A DNA stretch of 46,893 bases from Nocardia mexicana NBRC 108244 (GTDB lineage Bacteria > Actinomycetota > Actinomycetes > Mycobacteriales > Mycobacteriaceae), in the NCBI RefSeq assembly GCF_001613165.1, contig NZ_BDBV01000031.1, forward strand, positions 1-46,893, given 5' to 3'. A program made the translations under genes and the position numbers. Under the pieces are notes generated by a model that searched no databases, was not told where the DNA came from, and worked only from the letters and a program-made list of their open reading frames with translations. Below are positions 12,973 to 20,058 of the stretch, piece by piece (positions within the stretch are counted from its first letter, which is position 1; every line of letters starts with the position of its first letter).

Positions 12973-13599
12973 ATGTCGACACCGCTGCAGGGTTCGCTGC
13001 TCGACGGCTTCGGGGATCTCGGACTGGAGCCGTTGGACGGGCTACGGCGCACGGTCCTGGACGGCGGGGCCTGGGTGGACGTGCTGCCGGGCTGGCTGTC
13101 CGGGGCGGATCTGCTGTTCGAGCGGCTCGCCGCGCAGGTGCCGTGGCGGGCGGACCGGCGGCAGATGTACGACCGCATGGTGGACGTGCCGCGGCTGCTG
13201 CGCTTCTACGACGAGCGGGAGACACTGCCGGATCCGCTGCTGGACGAGGCGCGCGACGCGTTGAGCGAGCACTACCGCGACGAACTCGGCGAGCCGTTCC
13301 GCACGGCGGGGCTGTGCTACTACCGCGACGGGAACGACAGCGTCGCCTGGCACGGCGACACCTCCGGCCGCGGCGCGACGCACGACACCATGGTCGCGAT
13401 CGTCTCGGTCGGCGCGCCCCGCCCGCTGCTGCTGCGCCCGCGCGGGGGCGGCGCGAACATCCGCTACCCGCTCGGCCACGGCGACCTGATCGTGATGGGC
13501 GGTACGTGCCAGCGCACCTGGGAGCACGCGGTCCCGAAGACGCGGCGGCCGGTCGGCCCGCGGATAAGCATCCAGTTCCGGCCCCGGGGTGTCCGATAG
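12973..13599 (+). CDS. AlkB-like 2-oxoglutarate/Fe(II) dioxygenase
   Basis: A 208-residue protein of the AlkB type, which oxidatively removes alkyl groups from nucleic-acid bases. Iron ligands are His127 and Asp129 (WHGD) and His185 (WEHAVPK); the 2-oxoglutarate arginine is probably Arg197 in PRISIQFR. CYYRDGNDSVAWH resembles the conserved N-x-Y region before the HxD motif. I choose the ATG at 12973 (MSTPLQGSLL). It lies seven bases after a -10-like TAGATT and directly downstream of a LexA-type box, and an earlier in-frame TTG lies inside that box. A DNA repair role under SOS control is inferred; an RNA or protein substrate is not excluded. Confidence 0.88.
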   Translation: MSTPLQGSLLDGFGDLGLEPLDGLRRTVLDGGAWVDVLPGWLSGADLLFERLAAQVPWRADRRQMYDRMVDVPRLLRFYDERETLPDPLLDEARDALSEHYRDELGEPFRTAGLCYYRDGNDSVAWHGDTSGRGATHDTMVAIVSVGAPRPLLLRPRGGGANIRYPLGHGDLIVMGGTCQRTWEHAVPKTRRPVGPRISIQFRPRGVR

Positions 13600-13681
13600 C
13601 CACGCACTGTTCAGGCTCCGGCCGCCGGGCCGCAAGCGAGCCATAAGCGTTCTCGTCGTACCGGCCGGTTAAATTGGCTCC

Positions 13682-14395
13682 ATGAATACAGTTGGGGCGG
13701 GAATCCTCTCGGTGATGCCGCTGCACACGATCTCCGACGTGCACGGGGAGCGCGGGTTGCGGCGGCGCCTCGAGCTGGAGACGGAGAAGCTGCCGGAGCC
13801 GGAGCGGGTCGGGGCCGCACTGGAACTCGCCTCCGACCTGCACCGCGAGGACCGCTACGGGCGGGAGCCGTACGTCAATCACCTGTTGCGCGTGGCGATT
13901 CGGATCGTCAGCCACTACGAGGTCCGCGATACCGACGTGGTGGTGGCGGGCCTGCTGCACGATGCTGTGGAGGATCACGCGCCCGAACTGGCCGGTGCTC
14001 GAACGGGTCCGGCCACCGACGGGGCGCTGACGGAAATGTGCGAGCGGTTCGGCGGCCGGGTCGCGACGCTGGTCGCCGCCGTCACCAATCCCCCGCCGGA
14101 CCCCGCGATGGACCGGCACACCCAGTACCGCGAATACGTCTCGGCCAGCCTCGATCGCGACCCGTGGGCACGCGTCGTGAAAATCTCGGATTTCACCGAC
14201 AACGGCGTGGGCATCCTGTACGCGACCGGTCCCGTCATGCACAAACTGGCCACCAAGTACCGCCCCCTCACCAACGTCTACCGCGACCTGGTAACCCGCA
14301 CCGACACACCGCTCGCCGACCACGTGAAGGACCACATCCTCGACCAGCTCGACCGCGCCGACGAGCGTTTCGAGGCAATCCTCGACCGCACCTGA
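13682..14395 (+). CDS. Stand-alone HD phosphohydrolase of the SpoT/MESH1 type
   Basis: A 237-residue single-domain protein resembling the (p)ppGpp-hydrolase domain of Rel/SpoT. The metal and catalytic residues are in family order: His67 (YVNHLLRVA), His93-Asp94 and Glu97-Asp98 (LLHDAVED), and Asp170 with Asn174 (VVKISDFTDN), which corresponds to the KLADRxHN box of SpoT. There is no synthetase, TGS or ACT domain, so a small alarmone hydrolase is the likeliest reading. Another nucleotide substrate is possible. A -10-like TAAATT six bases before the ATG suggests a leaderless message. The gene ends at a large inverted repeat shared with the convergent FAD oxidoreductase gene. Confidence 0.82.
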   Translation: MNTVGAGILSVMPLHTISDVHGERGLRRRLELETEKLPEPERVGAALELASDLHREDRYGREPYVNHLLRVAIRIVSHYEVRDTDVVVAGLLHDAVEDHAPELAGARTGPATDGALTEMCERFGGRVATLVAAVTNPPPDPAMDRHTQYREYVSASLDRDPWARVVKISDFTDNGVGILYATGPVMHKLATKYRPLTNVYRDLVTRTDTPLADHVKDHILDQLDRADERFEAILDRT

Positions 14396-14420
14396 CGCGC
14401 CGCGGCGGTAGCCCGCACCG

Positions 14421-14494
14421 GACGCACCCCTTATCCGCTCCCGCACCCCGTGCAGAGGCTTGTAGCGGGTGCGGGAACACGCACGGGGTGCGTC
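14421..14494. terminator. Nested inverted repeat between convergent genes
   Basis: Outer arms GACGCACCCC (14421-14430) and GGGGTGCGTC (14485-14494) enclose inner arms TCCCGCACCC (14439-14448) and GGGTGCGGGA (14467-14476). All pairs are perfect. The repeat lies between the ends of the HD gene and the FAD oxidoreductase, so a two-way terminator is the simplest role. There is no T-run, as is common in actinobacteria. Confidence 0.65.
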
Positions 14495-14511
14495 GTGAGT
14501 GGGTGGAGCGG

Positions 14512-15741
14512 CTAGGGGCGGCGGGCGAATTCCGGGGCGTGTTCCGGGAGGACGCCGCGGGCGACGAGGAACGGCGGGATGCCGCGCACGACCGGGAGTC
14601 GCCGAAATATGCGCAGGAGCAACGGGGTTCGTTCGGAGTTGGAGAGATTGACCGCTCCGGAAACCGCCGGGGCGATGGCGCGCGCGTGCGCAATGCGTTG
14701 CATCCCCTGGGTTATCACCGTGGGCAGGAGGCGTCGGCGCTGCACGCGGGCCAAATCGGCGACCGTCACCCGGCGCGAGAGCAGCGCGGGCGCAAGGATT
14801 CTCGCCGCGGCCACCGCATCCTGCACGGCGAGGTTGATGCCGACGCCACCGACCGGCGACATGGCGTGGGCGGCGTCGCCCAGGCACAGCAGTCCGTCGG
14901 CGTACCAGCGGTCGAGGCGATCGAGCTTGACGTCGAGCAGCTTGACCTCGTCCCAATCTCGGAGGACATCGGACCGATCGGCCAGCCAGGGAACGATTTC
15001 CGCCATGCTGCGCATGATCTCGCCGACCGGACCCTGCCGCAGGGCCGCATCGCTGCCCTTGGCGATCAGGGTCGCGCACTGCCAGTAGTCGCCGCGGTCC
15101 AGCATGATCGCCACCCGGTTGGCGGTGAGCACCGGGACGCCACCGGCGGGATCGGTGTCGTGCCGGGGAATTCGGAACCACCACACGTCGAACGGCGTCG
15201 CCCAGCGGCGCGAGCCCAGGCCCGCCGCGGACCGCAGCACGGACGTGCGCCCGTCGCAGGCCACCGTCAGATCGGCCCGAATCTCGCCGGCGCCACCCGC
15301 TTTCGCCCGGTACCGGATCCCGGCGACGCGGCCGTCCTCCCGAATCACGTCGGTCGCTTCGGTATTCATCCGCAGCCGGAAGGTCGGCTCCCGGTCGCCC
15401 GCGCGCGCGAGCAGATCGAGCAGGTCCCACTGCGGCACCATGGCGATGTACTTGTGCCTGCCGGGCAGCCCGGTGAACGTCGCCAGGGCCTGCATCCGGC
15501 CGCCGATCGGCAGCTGCACCGTCGTCAGCCGCCGCTGGGGCAGTTTCGCGAACTCCTCCCCCAGGCCCAGCTCGTCGAGCAGGTCCAGGGTGGTCGGGTG
15601 CACGGTGTCGCCGCGGAAGTCGCGCAGGAAGTCGCCGTGTTTCTCCAGCACGGTCACCTCGACACCGGCCCGGGCCAGCAACAGCCCCAACACGATTCCC
15701 GCCGGCCCACCGCCGGTGACGAGACAGGTCGTTCGCTCCAT
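14512..15741 (-). CDS. FAD-dependent monooxygenase (PHBH fold)
   Basis: A 409-residue flavoprotein of the p-hydroxybenzoate-hydroxylase fold. Three classic motifs are present: the N-terminal dinucleotide fold VTGGGPAGIVLG, the DG motif ACDGRTSVLR, and the GD motif LCLGDAAHAMSPVGGVGIN. Such enzymes hydroxylate or epoxidise aromatic or polyketide substrates with NAD(P)H and oxygen. The ATG at 15741 has GGAGG about ten bases upstream. It lies 81 bases downstream of the DUF4334-type gene on the same strand, so they may be co-transcribed. It is also near two SnoaL-fold genes, a mix seen in tailoring of aromatic compounds, although no biosynthetic core gene is present. Substrate unknown. Confidence 0.9.
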   Translation of the reverse strand: MERTTCLVTGGGPAGIVLGLLLARAGVEVTVLEKHGDFLRDFRGDTVHPTTLDLLDELGLGEEFAKLPQRRLTTVQLPIGGRMQALATFTGLPGRHKYIAMVPQWDLLDLLARAGDREPTFRLRMNTEATDVIREDGRVAGIRYRAKAGGAGEIRADLTVACDGRTSVLRSAAGLGSRRWATPFDVWWFRIPRHDTDPAGGVPVLTANRVAIMLDRGDYWQCATLIAKGSDAALRQGPVGEIMRSMAEIVPWLADRSDVLRDWDEVKLLDVKLDRLDRWYADGLLCLGDAAHAMSPVGGVGINLAVQDAVAAARILAPALLSRRVTVADLARVQRRRLLPTVITQGMQRIAHARAIAPAVSGAVNLSNSERTPLLLRIFRRLPVVRGIPPFLVARGVLPEHAPEFARRP

Positions 15742-15822
15742 CGGACATCCTCCGGGACGCGTCGGAAACGCCGGTCACCCTCGATGCTAGGCCGGAATCC
15801 GGGGCCCGATGTGCCGATCGGC

Positions 15823-16380
15823 TCAGGCGCGGGCGCGGCGCAGGATGAAGAAGTAGGGGTCGGCCATGCCGCGCAGGTCCATCACGCCGAGCAGGGTTTC
15901 GTCGTCTACCAGCCGGAAGACGTCGATGATCGGCAGGTGATCGTAAACCATTGCGGCGCTGACCTTTCCGCGGAACTCCAGGTTGCGCAGCCGGGCGCGC
16001 GGCGGCCGCGTCCGCAACAGAGGGCGCAGCGCGGGCAACAGCCTGCGGGCCAATCGCACACCCGCGAGCGGAATCCGGCCCGCGAGCGCCAGCGGCACCC
16101 GGCGCGGATCGACCGGGAACACCGCCTCGTCCGGGCCCGCGAACAACAGCGGCTGCACACTGTCGGGACCGTCGAACTGCTTTCCGTACCAACCGGATTC
16201 GACCAGCACACCGGCCCACGGGTGCCCGGTGTCCAACTCGTCGCCGTGCCAGCGGCCGGTGGTGATCTCGTCGACGCGCACGGCGGGCAGGCCGTCGAAC
16301 AGTTCCCAGGCCTGCTGCGGCGTGCAGCCCTCCTGCCGGAGCGCCCGCAATCGGGCCGCGGGCGTGTCGACGCCGGTCAT
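15823..16380 (-). CDS. DUF4334 / GXWXG-domain protein
   Basis: A 185-residue protein with the N-terminal GXWXG signature (EITTGRWHGDEL, about 39-50) and a C-terminal DUF4334-like half ending in VMDLRGMADPYFFILRR. Members are common in actinobacteria and have no firm function; a lipocalin-like ligand-binding fold is often suggested. The ATG at 16380 has AGGAGG six to seven bases upstream; an upstream GTG in the same frame lacks this. A -10-like GATAAT lies at 16426-16431 on the minus strand. It precedes the FAD monooxygenase gene on the same strand. Confidence 0.82.
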   Translation of the reverse strand: MTGVDTPAARLRALRQEGCTPQQAWELFDGLPAVRVDEITTGRWHGDELDTGHPWAGVLVESGWYGKQFDGPDSVQPLLFAGPDEAVFPVDPRRVPLALAGRIPLAGVRLARRLLPALRPLLRTRPPRARLRNLEFRGKVSAAMVYDHLPIIDVFRLVDDETLLGVMDLRGMADPYFFILRRARA

Positions 16381-16425
16381 AACGTCCTCCTCGACGATGA
16401 GAGCAGTTGACTCATTGGCCCTCAC

Positions 16426-16431
16426 ATTATC
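16426..16431 (-). promoter_or_regulatory. Putative -10 for the DUF4334/FAD gene pair
   Basis: GATAAT on the minus strand stands out in this GC-rich context and lies 46 bases before the ATG. The -35 element is unclear. Confidence 0.35.
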
Positions 16432-16478
16432 TCAGCACGTGCGAGCGGAGTGACCGAGGCCACCGACCCGAACACTAG

Positions 16479-16498
16479 ACCTGAAGCATTCTTCAGGT
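16479..16498. promoter_or_regulatory. Perfect inverted repeat at the SnoaL-gene start
   Basis: ACCTGAAGCATTCTTCAGGT has eight-base perfect arms around CATT. It ends six bases before the ATG at 16505, and its right arm contains the only Shine-Dalgarno-like AGG. It could be a repressor operator over the promoter/start, or an RNA hairpin hiding the ribosome binding site. The cognate regulator is not in the window. Confidence 0.65.
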
Positions 16499-16504
16499 AG
16501 CAAC

Positions 16505-16963
16505 ATGACCGACATGAACGCAGCACACGCCGAGGCTCCCACCGTCGAGGACACCGCCACCGACCACACCGACGACACCGCCGCGATCCGGCGGCTCGTC
16601 GCCGATGTCGAGGCGGGCTACAACACCAACGACGCCGAGCTCATGACCTCTGGTTTCATCGGAAACGCCACCGTCGTCAACGCGGTCGGCACGCTGCTCA
16701 CGGGACGGGACGAGCTGCTCACCAGCAGCCGGGCCGGGCTGGCCGGATTCCTGAAGGACGAGTACGTCCGCTACGACGTCACCGACATCACCTTCCTGCG
16801 CCCGGACGTGGCCATCGCGCACAAGGTCGCGCGGGCCACCACCGCGGACGGCGAGCCGATCGATGCCGATCCCGCAATGATCGCCCTCTACGTGCTCGTC
16901 AAGGAGGACGGCCGCTGGTGGGCCGCGGCCCGCCAGAACACCCTGATCCCCCGGACTGCCTGA
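16505..16963 (+). CDS. SgcJ/SnoaL-like (NTF2-fold) protein
   Basis: A 152-residue protein with a polar Thr/Asp-rich leader (about 1-25) and then the NTF2-like fold of the SgcJ/EcaC/SnoaL group. Visible family features are IRRLVADVEAGYNTNDAELM at the start of the fold, VGTLLTGRDELL in the middle and YVLVKEDGRWWAAARQNTLI at the end. Such proteins are cyclases, isomerases or small-ligand binders; no specific activity can be assigned. It is transcribed away from the DUF4334/FAD pair, its start is covered by a perfect inverted repeat, and a strong hairpin follows the stop. Confidence 0.82.
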   Translation: MTDMNAAHAEAPTVEDTATDHTDDTAAIRRLVADVEAGYNTNDAELMTSGFIGNATVVNAVGTLLTGRDELLTSSRAGLAGFLKDEYVRYDVTDITFLRPDVAIAHKVARATTADGEPIDADPAMIALYVLVKEDGRWWAAARQNTLIPRTA

Positions 16964-16972
16964 GGTCCGGGA

Positions 16973-17011
16973 GCGCCCCCGCCGGCCCACGTACACCCTC
17001 GGCGGGGGCGC
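16973..17011 (+). terminator. GC-rich terminator hairpin after the SnoaL-like gene
   Basis: GCGCCCCCGCCG (16973-16984) pairs perfectly with CGGCGGGGGCGC (17000-17011) around a 15-base loop, starting ten bases after the stop. A T-run is missing, which is usual for this group. Confidence 0.75.
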
Positions 17012-17058
17012 ACTCACGGTCGCGGCCGCGAATGCGCGACGGCGCTAGGCTGGCGGGT

Positions 17059-18198
17059 GTGCAGACCAGCCTCCTGCCGCACGTGGCCGCCGCCAACGAC
17101 CTGACGGGGCGGTGGTGCGCCGTCGCGGGCACCGATGACTTCGTGCTGTCGGGGTGCGGCGCGTGGCCCCTGCTCGGCGTGCTGGCGACCGCGGCGAACG
17201 AGCCGGTGCGCTCCGAATTGGCCGCGGCCGTGGGACTTTCGGCCGACGATGCGCAGTCGGCCGCGCTGCGGCTGCTGTCGGAACTCGCCGACGCGGAGAC
17301 CGTCGCGGGGGCACTCGGCGTCTGGGTCCGCGACGATGTCGAACTGCACGAGCAGTGGGCGCGGTCGCTGCCGGACGGCGTCGTCGAGAAGCTCACCGGG
17401 CAGGCGGCGCTCGACGCCTGGGCCGACCGCCACACCGCGGGCCTGATTGAGCGGCTCCCGCTCTCGGTCACCGGCGATACGCTGCTCGTGCTCGCCACCG
17501 CGGTGGTCGCGAGAACCGCGTGGCTGCAGCCGTTCCACGACGATGTGCTGGAGCCGTCGGACGGGCCGTGGCGCGGGCACCGGGGTCGCGGGCTGTCCCG
17601 CGATTCGCAACACCTGCGCGACGCGGCGATCCTGTCCGGCGCGGCACCCGTGACGCGGGTGGTGGTGCGCGGCACCGGCGATCTCGACGTGCACCTGCTG
17701 CTCGGTGACGGCACGCCGGGTGAGGTGCTCGGTACCGGATTCGGCGCGCTGGACGGTTCGGTCGAGGCGCATACCGACCTGCCGATCGGGACCGAGGCGC
17801 CCGGCCTGGCCGTACGCAAGACCCGGGCCGTGGCCGATACCCTGCGGATTCAGCTGCCGCCCTTCGAGATCCGCTCGTCACACGACCTGCTCGCGCATCC
17901 GGATCTGTTCGGGCTGCGCACCGCGACCGACGGCACGCGGGACCGGTTCCCCGCGATCTCCACGACGCCGCTCCGGGTCGACAGCGCCGCCCAGGACGCG
18001 CTGGCCCGGTTCACCCGGGACGGGTTCGAGGCCGCCGCCGTCACCGCGATCGCCCTCACGCGCGCCGCTGCCGCGTTCCGCCCGCGCCCGGCCGTCGAGA
18101 TTTCCGCGACGTTCGACCGTCCGTTCGGATTCCTTGCCGTGCATCGCCCGACCGGCCTGGTGATCGTCGCCGGTTGGGTCGCCCGGCCGCCCGGATAG
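17059..18198 (+). CDS. Serpin-family protein, apparently cytoplasmic
   Basis: A 379-residue serpin. Family landmarks are LVLATAVVARTAWLQPF at about 143-159 (the sA3 region), PLRVDSAAQDALARF at 304-318, the reactive-loop hinge DGFEAAAVTA at 321-330, and the C-terminal signature FDRPFGFLAVHRPTG at 352-366 followed by WVARP. The alanine-rich hinge is of the inhibitory type, although P14 is Phe where Thr or Ser is usual. Counting from Gly322 as P15 puts P2-P1 at Arg335-Ala336. There is no signal peptide. The GTG at 17059 follows TAGGCT (17046-17051) by seven bases, so a leaderless message is likely. Target protease unknown. Confidence 0.85.
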   Translation: MQTSLLPHVAAANDLTGRWCAVAGTDDFVLSGCGAWPLLGVLATAANEPVRSELAAAVGLSADDAQSAALRLLSELADAETVAGALGVWVRDDVELHEQWARSLPDGVVEKLTGQAALDAWADRHTAGLIERLPLSVTGDTLLVLATAVVARTAWLQPFHDDVLEPSDGPWRGHRGRGLSRDSQHLRDAAILSGAAPVTRVVVRGTGDLDVHLLLGDGTPGEVLGTGFGALDGSVEAHTDLPIGTEAPGLAVRKTRAVADTLRIQLPPFEIRSSHDLLAHPDLFGLRTATDGTRDRFPAISTTPLRVDSAAQDALARFTRDGFEAAAVTAIALTRAAAAFRPRPAVEISATFDRPFGFLAVHRPTGLVIVAGWVARPPG

Positions 18199-18247
18199 TT
18201 CCGGACGAACCGCCCCCGGACCGACACCGATCGATCTACCGTCAGCC

Positions 18248-18652
18248 ATGACAGTTTCGAATGCCGAATTACTCGCGCGGGCCTTCGCGGGATTCCGCGA
18301 CGGCGATCTGACGGCCCTGCAGGCGCTCCTGCACCCGGATTGTGAACTGGTGGTGCCGGATTCGATACCGTACGGCGGGAATTTCCGCGGAGCCGAGGAG
18401 GTCTACGGCTGGTTCGCCCGGCAGCTGTGGCGCTGGTTCGACGAATTCTCTTCGACGCCTACGGGTTTCATCGACGCCGGAGATCAAATCGTGGTCCCCG
18501 TGCACGTCGCCGCCCGCGCGAAGAACGGCACCGCCGTCGAGGTGGACAACGTCTGGATCTACGAGTTCGCCGAATCGAAGCTGGTGCGCGGCACCGTGTA
18601 TGCCGACACCGCGCGGCTGCGCGACGCCGTCGAGGGCGTGGTGCCGGACTGA
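18248..18652 (+). CDS. SnoaL-like / NTF2-fold protein
   Basis: A 134-residue single-domain NTF2-fold protein. It opens with LLARAFAGFRDGDLTALQALLHPDCE, the usual helix pair of SnoaL-like proteins, and continues with the expected middle strand VEVDNVWIYEFAESKLVRG. It could be a small-molecule isomerase or a binding protein; no substrate can be named. The ATG at 18248 lacks a Shine-Dalgarno; CTACCGT just upstream could act as a -10 for a leaderless message. It is 49 bases after the serpin gene and convergent with the YciI-like gene. Confidence 0.83.
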   Translation: MTVSNAELLARAFAGFRDGDLTALQALLHPDCELVVPDSIPYGGNFRGAEEVYGWFARQLWRWFDEFSSTPTGFIDAGDQIVVPVHVAARAKNGTAVEVDNVWIYEFAESKLVRGTVYADTARLRDAVEGVVPD

Positions 18653-18668
18653 GCCGCGGCGCGGGGAC

Positions 18669-18926
18669 TCAGCCCGTGATCTCCCATTCGTACACGGTGA
18701 CCGCCGAGGCGCCCGTGGTGTGAATCGGGTCGGTGTGCACCAGATCCCGTGCGGCACCCAGGCTTTCGGCGAGGATCACATACGCGCCGCCCGTGCCGTC
18801 GGTGAAACGGCCGGTGCAGTCGAGCTGCCCGCGGGAGCGGACGTCGGCCAGCCAGTCGCGGTGCGGTTCGATGACCGCATCGTCCCAGTCCGGAGTGCGC
18901 ACGGCCATGACGAGGTACTTGCGCAC
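18669..18926 (-). CDS. YciI-like protein
   Basis: An 85-residue YciI/YCII-domain protein: MRKYLVMAV at the start, the probable His22/Asp66 dyad of the family (EPHRDWL and HTDP), and the central GGAYVILAES strand. YciI relatives are ferredoxin-like-fold proteins, some with lyase or dehydrochlorinase-like activity; most are uncharacterised. Its GTG at 18926 follows the nusB TGA directly (TGAGTG), so it is probably the last gene of an efp-nusB transcript. Start and frame are secure; function is not. Confidence 0.85.
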   Translation of the reverse strand: MRKYLVMAVRTPDWDDAVIEPHRDWLADVRSRGQLDCTGRFTDGTGGAYVILAESLGAARDLVHTDPIHTTGASAVTVYEWEITG

Positions 18927-19442
18927 TCAGGCCTCGCCGTCGGGATGCGGCGTCGCGCGGGTGGCGGCGGCCGCCGCGCGGACCTGCGGCGCCACCTGCA
19001 CCACCTGGCCGAGCACGCCGTTGACGAAGCTCGGCGAATCGTCGGTGGACAGCTCCTTGGCCAGCTCCACGGCCTCGTCGACGGCCACCACCGGCGGCAC
19101 CTCGGCGGCGTGGAAAAGCTCCCACACCGCCACCCGCAGAATGGCGCGGTCCACGGCCGGAAGCCGCTCCAGCGTCCAGTCCTGCAGATAGGACTCGATG
19201 CTGCCGTCGACCCGGTCCAGGTCGTCGGCGACGCCCTCGACCAGGGTGCGGGTGTAGGGATTCACCGGCGCCACCGCATCGTCCCCGACCAGCTGCTCGC
19301 GCTCGGCGAGCAGGTCGGCCGGGTCGATATCGCGGGCTTCGGCCTCGAACAGCAGGTCCACCGCGCGGCGGCGGGCCTTGTGCCGGGCACCCAGTTTCTT
19401 GTACGAGGAGCGCTTGCCCTCGGGCTGATCGGCCACAGTCAC
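18927..19442 (-). CDS. nusB: Transcription antitermination factor NusB
   Basis: NusB pairs with NusE (ribosomal protein S10) on boxA RNA to promote rRNA antitermination. The protein has the all-helical core: [24 protein letters not shown] at the start, [21 protein letters not shown] in the centre and [25 protein letters not shown] near the end. I choose GTG 19442 (171 residues), four bases after the efp stop. An earlier ATG at 19475 would overlap efp by 29 bases, and GTG 19436 is also possible, so the first few residues are uncertain. The C-terminal Ala-rich tail is slightly longer than in M. tuberculosis. Confidence 0.95.
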   Translation of the reverse strand: MTVADQPEGKRSSYKKLGARHKARRRAVDLLFEAEARDIDPADLLAEREQLVGDDAVAPVNPYTRTLVEGVADDLDRVDGSIESYLQDWTLERLPAVDRAILRVAVWELFHAAEVPPVVAVDEAVELAKELSTDDSPSFVNGVLGQVVQVAPQVRAAAAATRATPHPDGEA

Positions 19443-19446
19443 CAGA

Positions 19447-20010
19447 TTAGGCGTTGACTCGGCCGAGGTAGCCACCGTCGCGCGTATCGATCTTCAGCTT
19501 GTCGCCGGTGTTGATGAACAGCGGCACCTGCACCTCGGCGCCGGTCTCCATGGTGGCCGGCTTGGTGCCGGCGCTGGAGCGGTCGCCCTGCAGACCCGGC
19601 TCGGTGTTCTGGACGACGAGCTCGACGGTGACCGGGAGCTCCACGTACAGCACCTCGCCCTCGTGCACGGCGACCTGCACGAGCATGTTCTCCAGCAGGA
19701 ACTTCGCGCTCTTGCCGAGGATCTGCTCGCCGATGTGGATCTGGTCGAAGGTGTCGCTGTCCATGAAGATGTAGTCCGACCCGTCGTGGTACAGGTAGGT
19801 CATATCGCGCCGGTCCACGGTGGCGACCTCGACCTTCACGCCGGCGTTCCAGGTCTTGTCGACGACCTTGCCGGAGACGACATTCTTCAGCTTCGTTCGC
19901 ACGAACGCCGGCCCCTTGCCCGGCTTGACGTGCTGGAACTCGACAATCTGCTGGAGATTGCCGTCGACCTTCAGCACGAGGCCGTTCTTGAAGTCGCTGG
20001 TGTCCGCCAC
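19447..20010 (-). CDS. efp: Elongation factor P
   Basis: EF-P relieves ribosomes stalled at polyproline stretches. The 187-residue protein has the three-domain layout. The tip loop reads [17 protein letters not shown]; the palindromic PGKGP loop is the actinobacterial type, reported to work without modification of the lysine, which fits with no epmA/B or earP gene being seen nearby. The last domain ends [22 protein letters not shown]. The start GTG at 20010 has AGGA five to ten bases upstream. It sits between a pepQ-type gene and nusB, the standard order in mycobacteria. Confidence 0.97.
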   Translation of the reverse strand: MADTSDFKNGLVLKVDGNLQQIVEFQHVKPGKGPAFVRTKLKNVVSGKVVDKTWNAGVKVEVATVDRRDMTYLYHDGSDYIFMDSDTFDQIHIGEQILGKSAKFLLENMLVQVAVHEGEVLYVELPVTVELVVQNTEPGLQGDRSSAGTKPATMETGAEVQVPLFINTGDKLKIDTRDGGYLGRVNA

Positions 20011-20058
20011 AGTCCTCGGGTCTCCTTGTTTCGTTCGAACGCAGTCGGCCGACCGTGA

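Noticed and set aside
12971..16219. 1082-codon minus-strand frame opposite the AlkB-like and HD genes
   Set aside because: Arg/Ala/Pro-rich shadow without motifs. The plus-strand genes have intact catalytic residues.
20033..20042. CGTTCGAACG palindrome upstream of efp as a LexA site
   Set aside because: The half-sites are fused without the four-base spacer of the SOS box, so it does not fit LexA.
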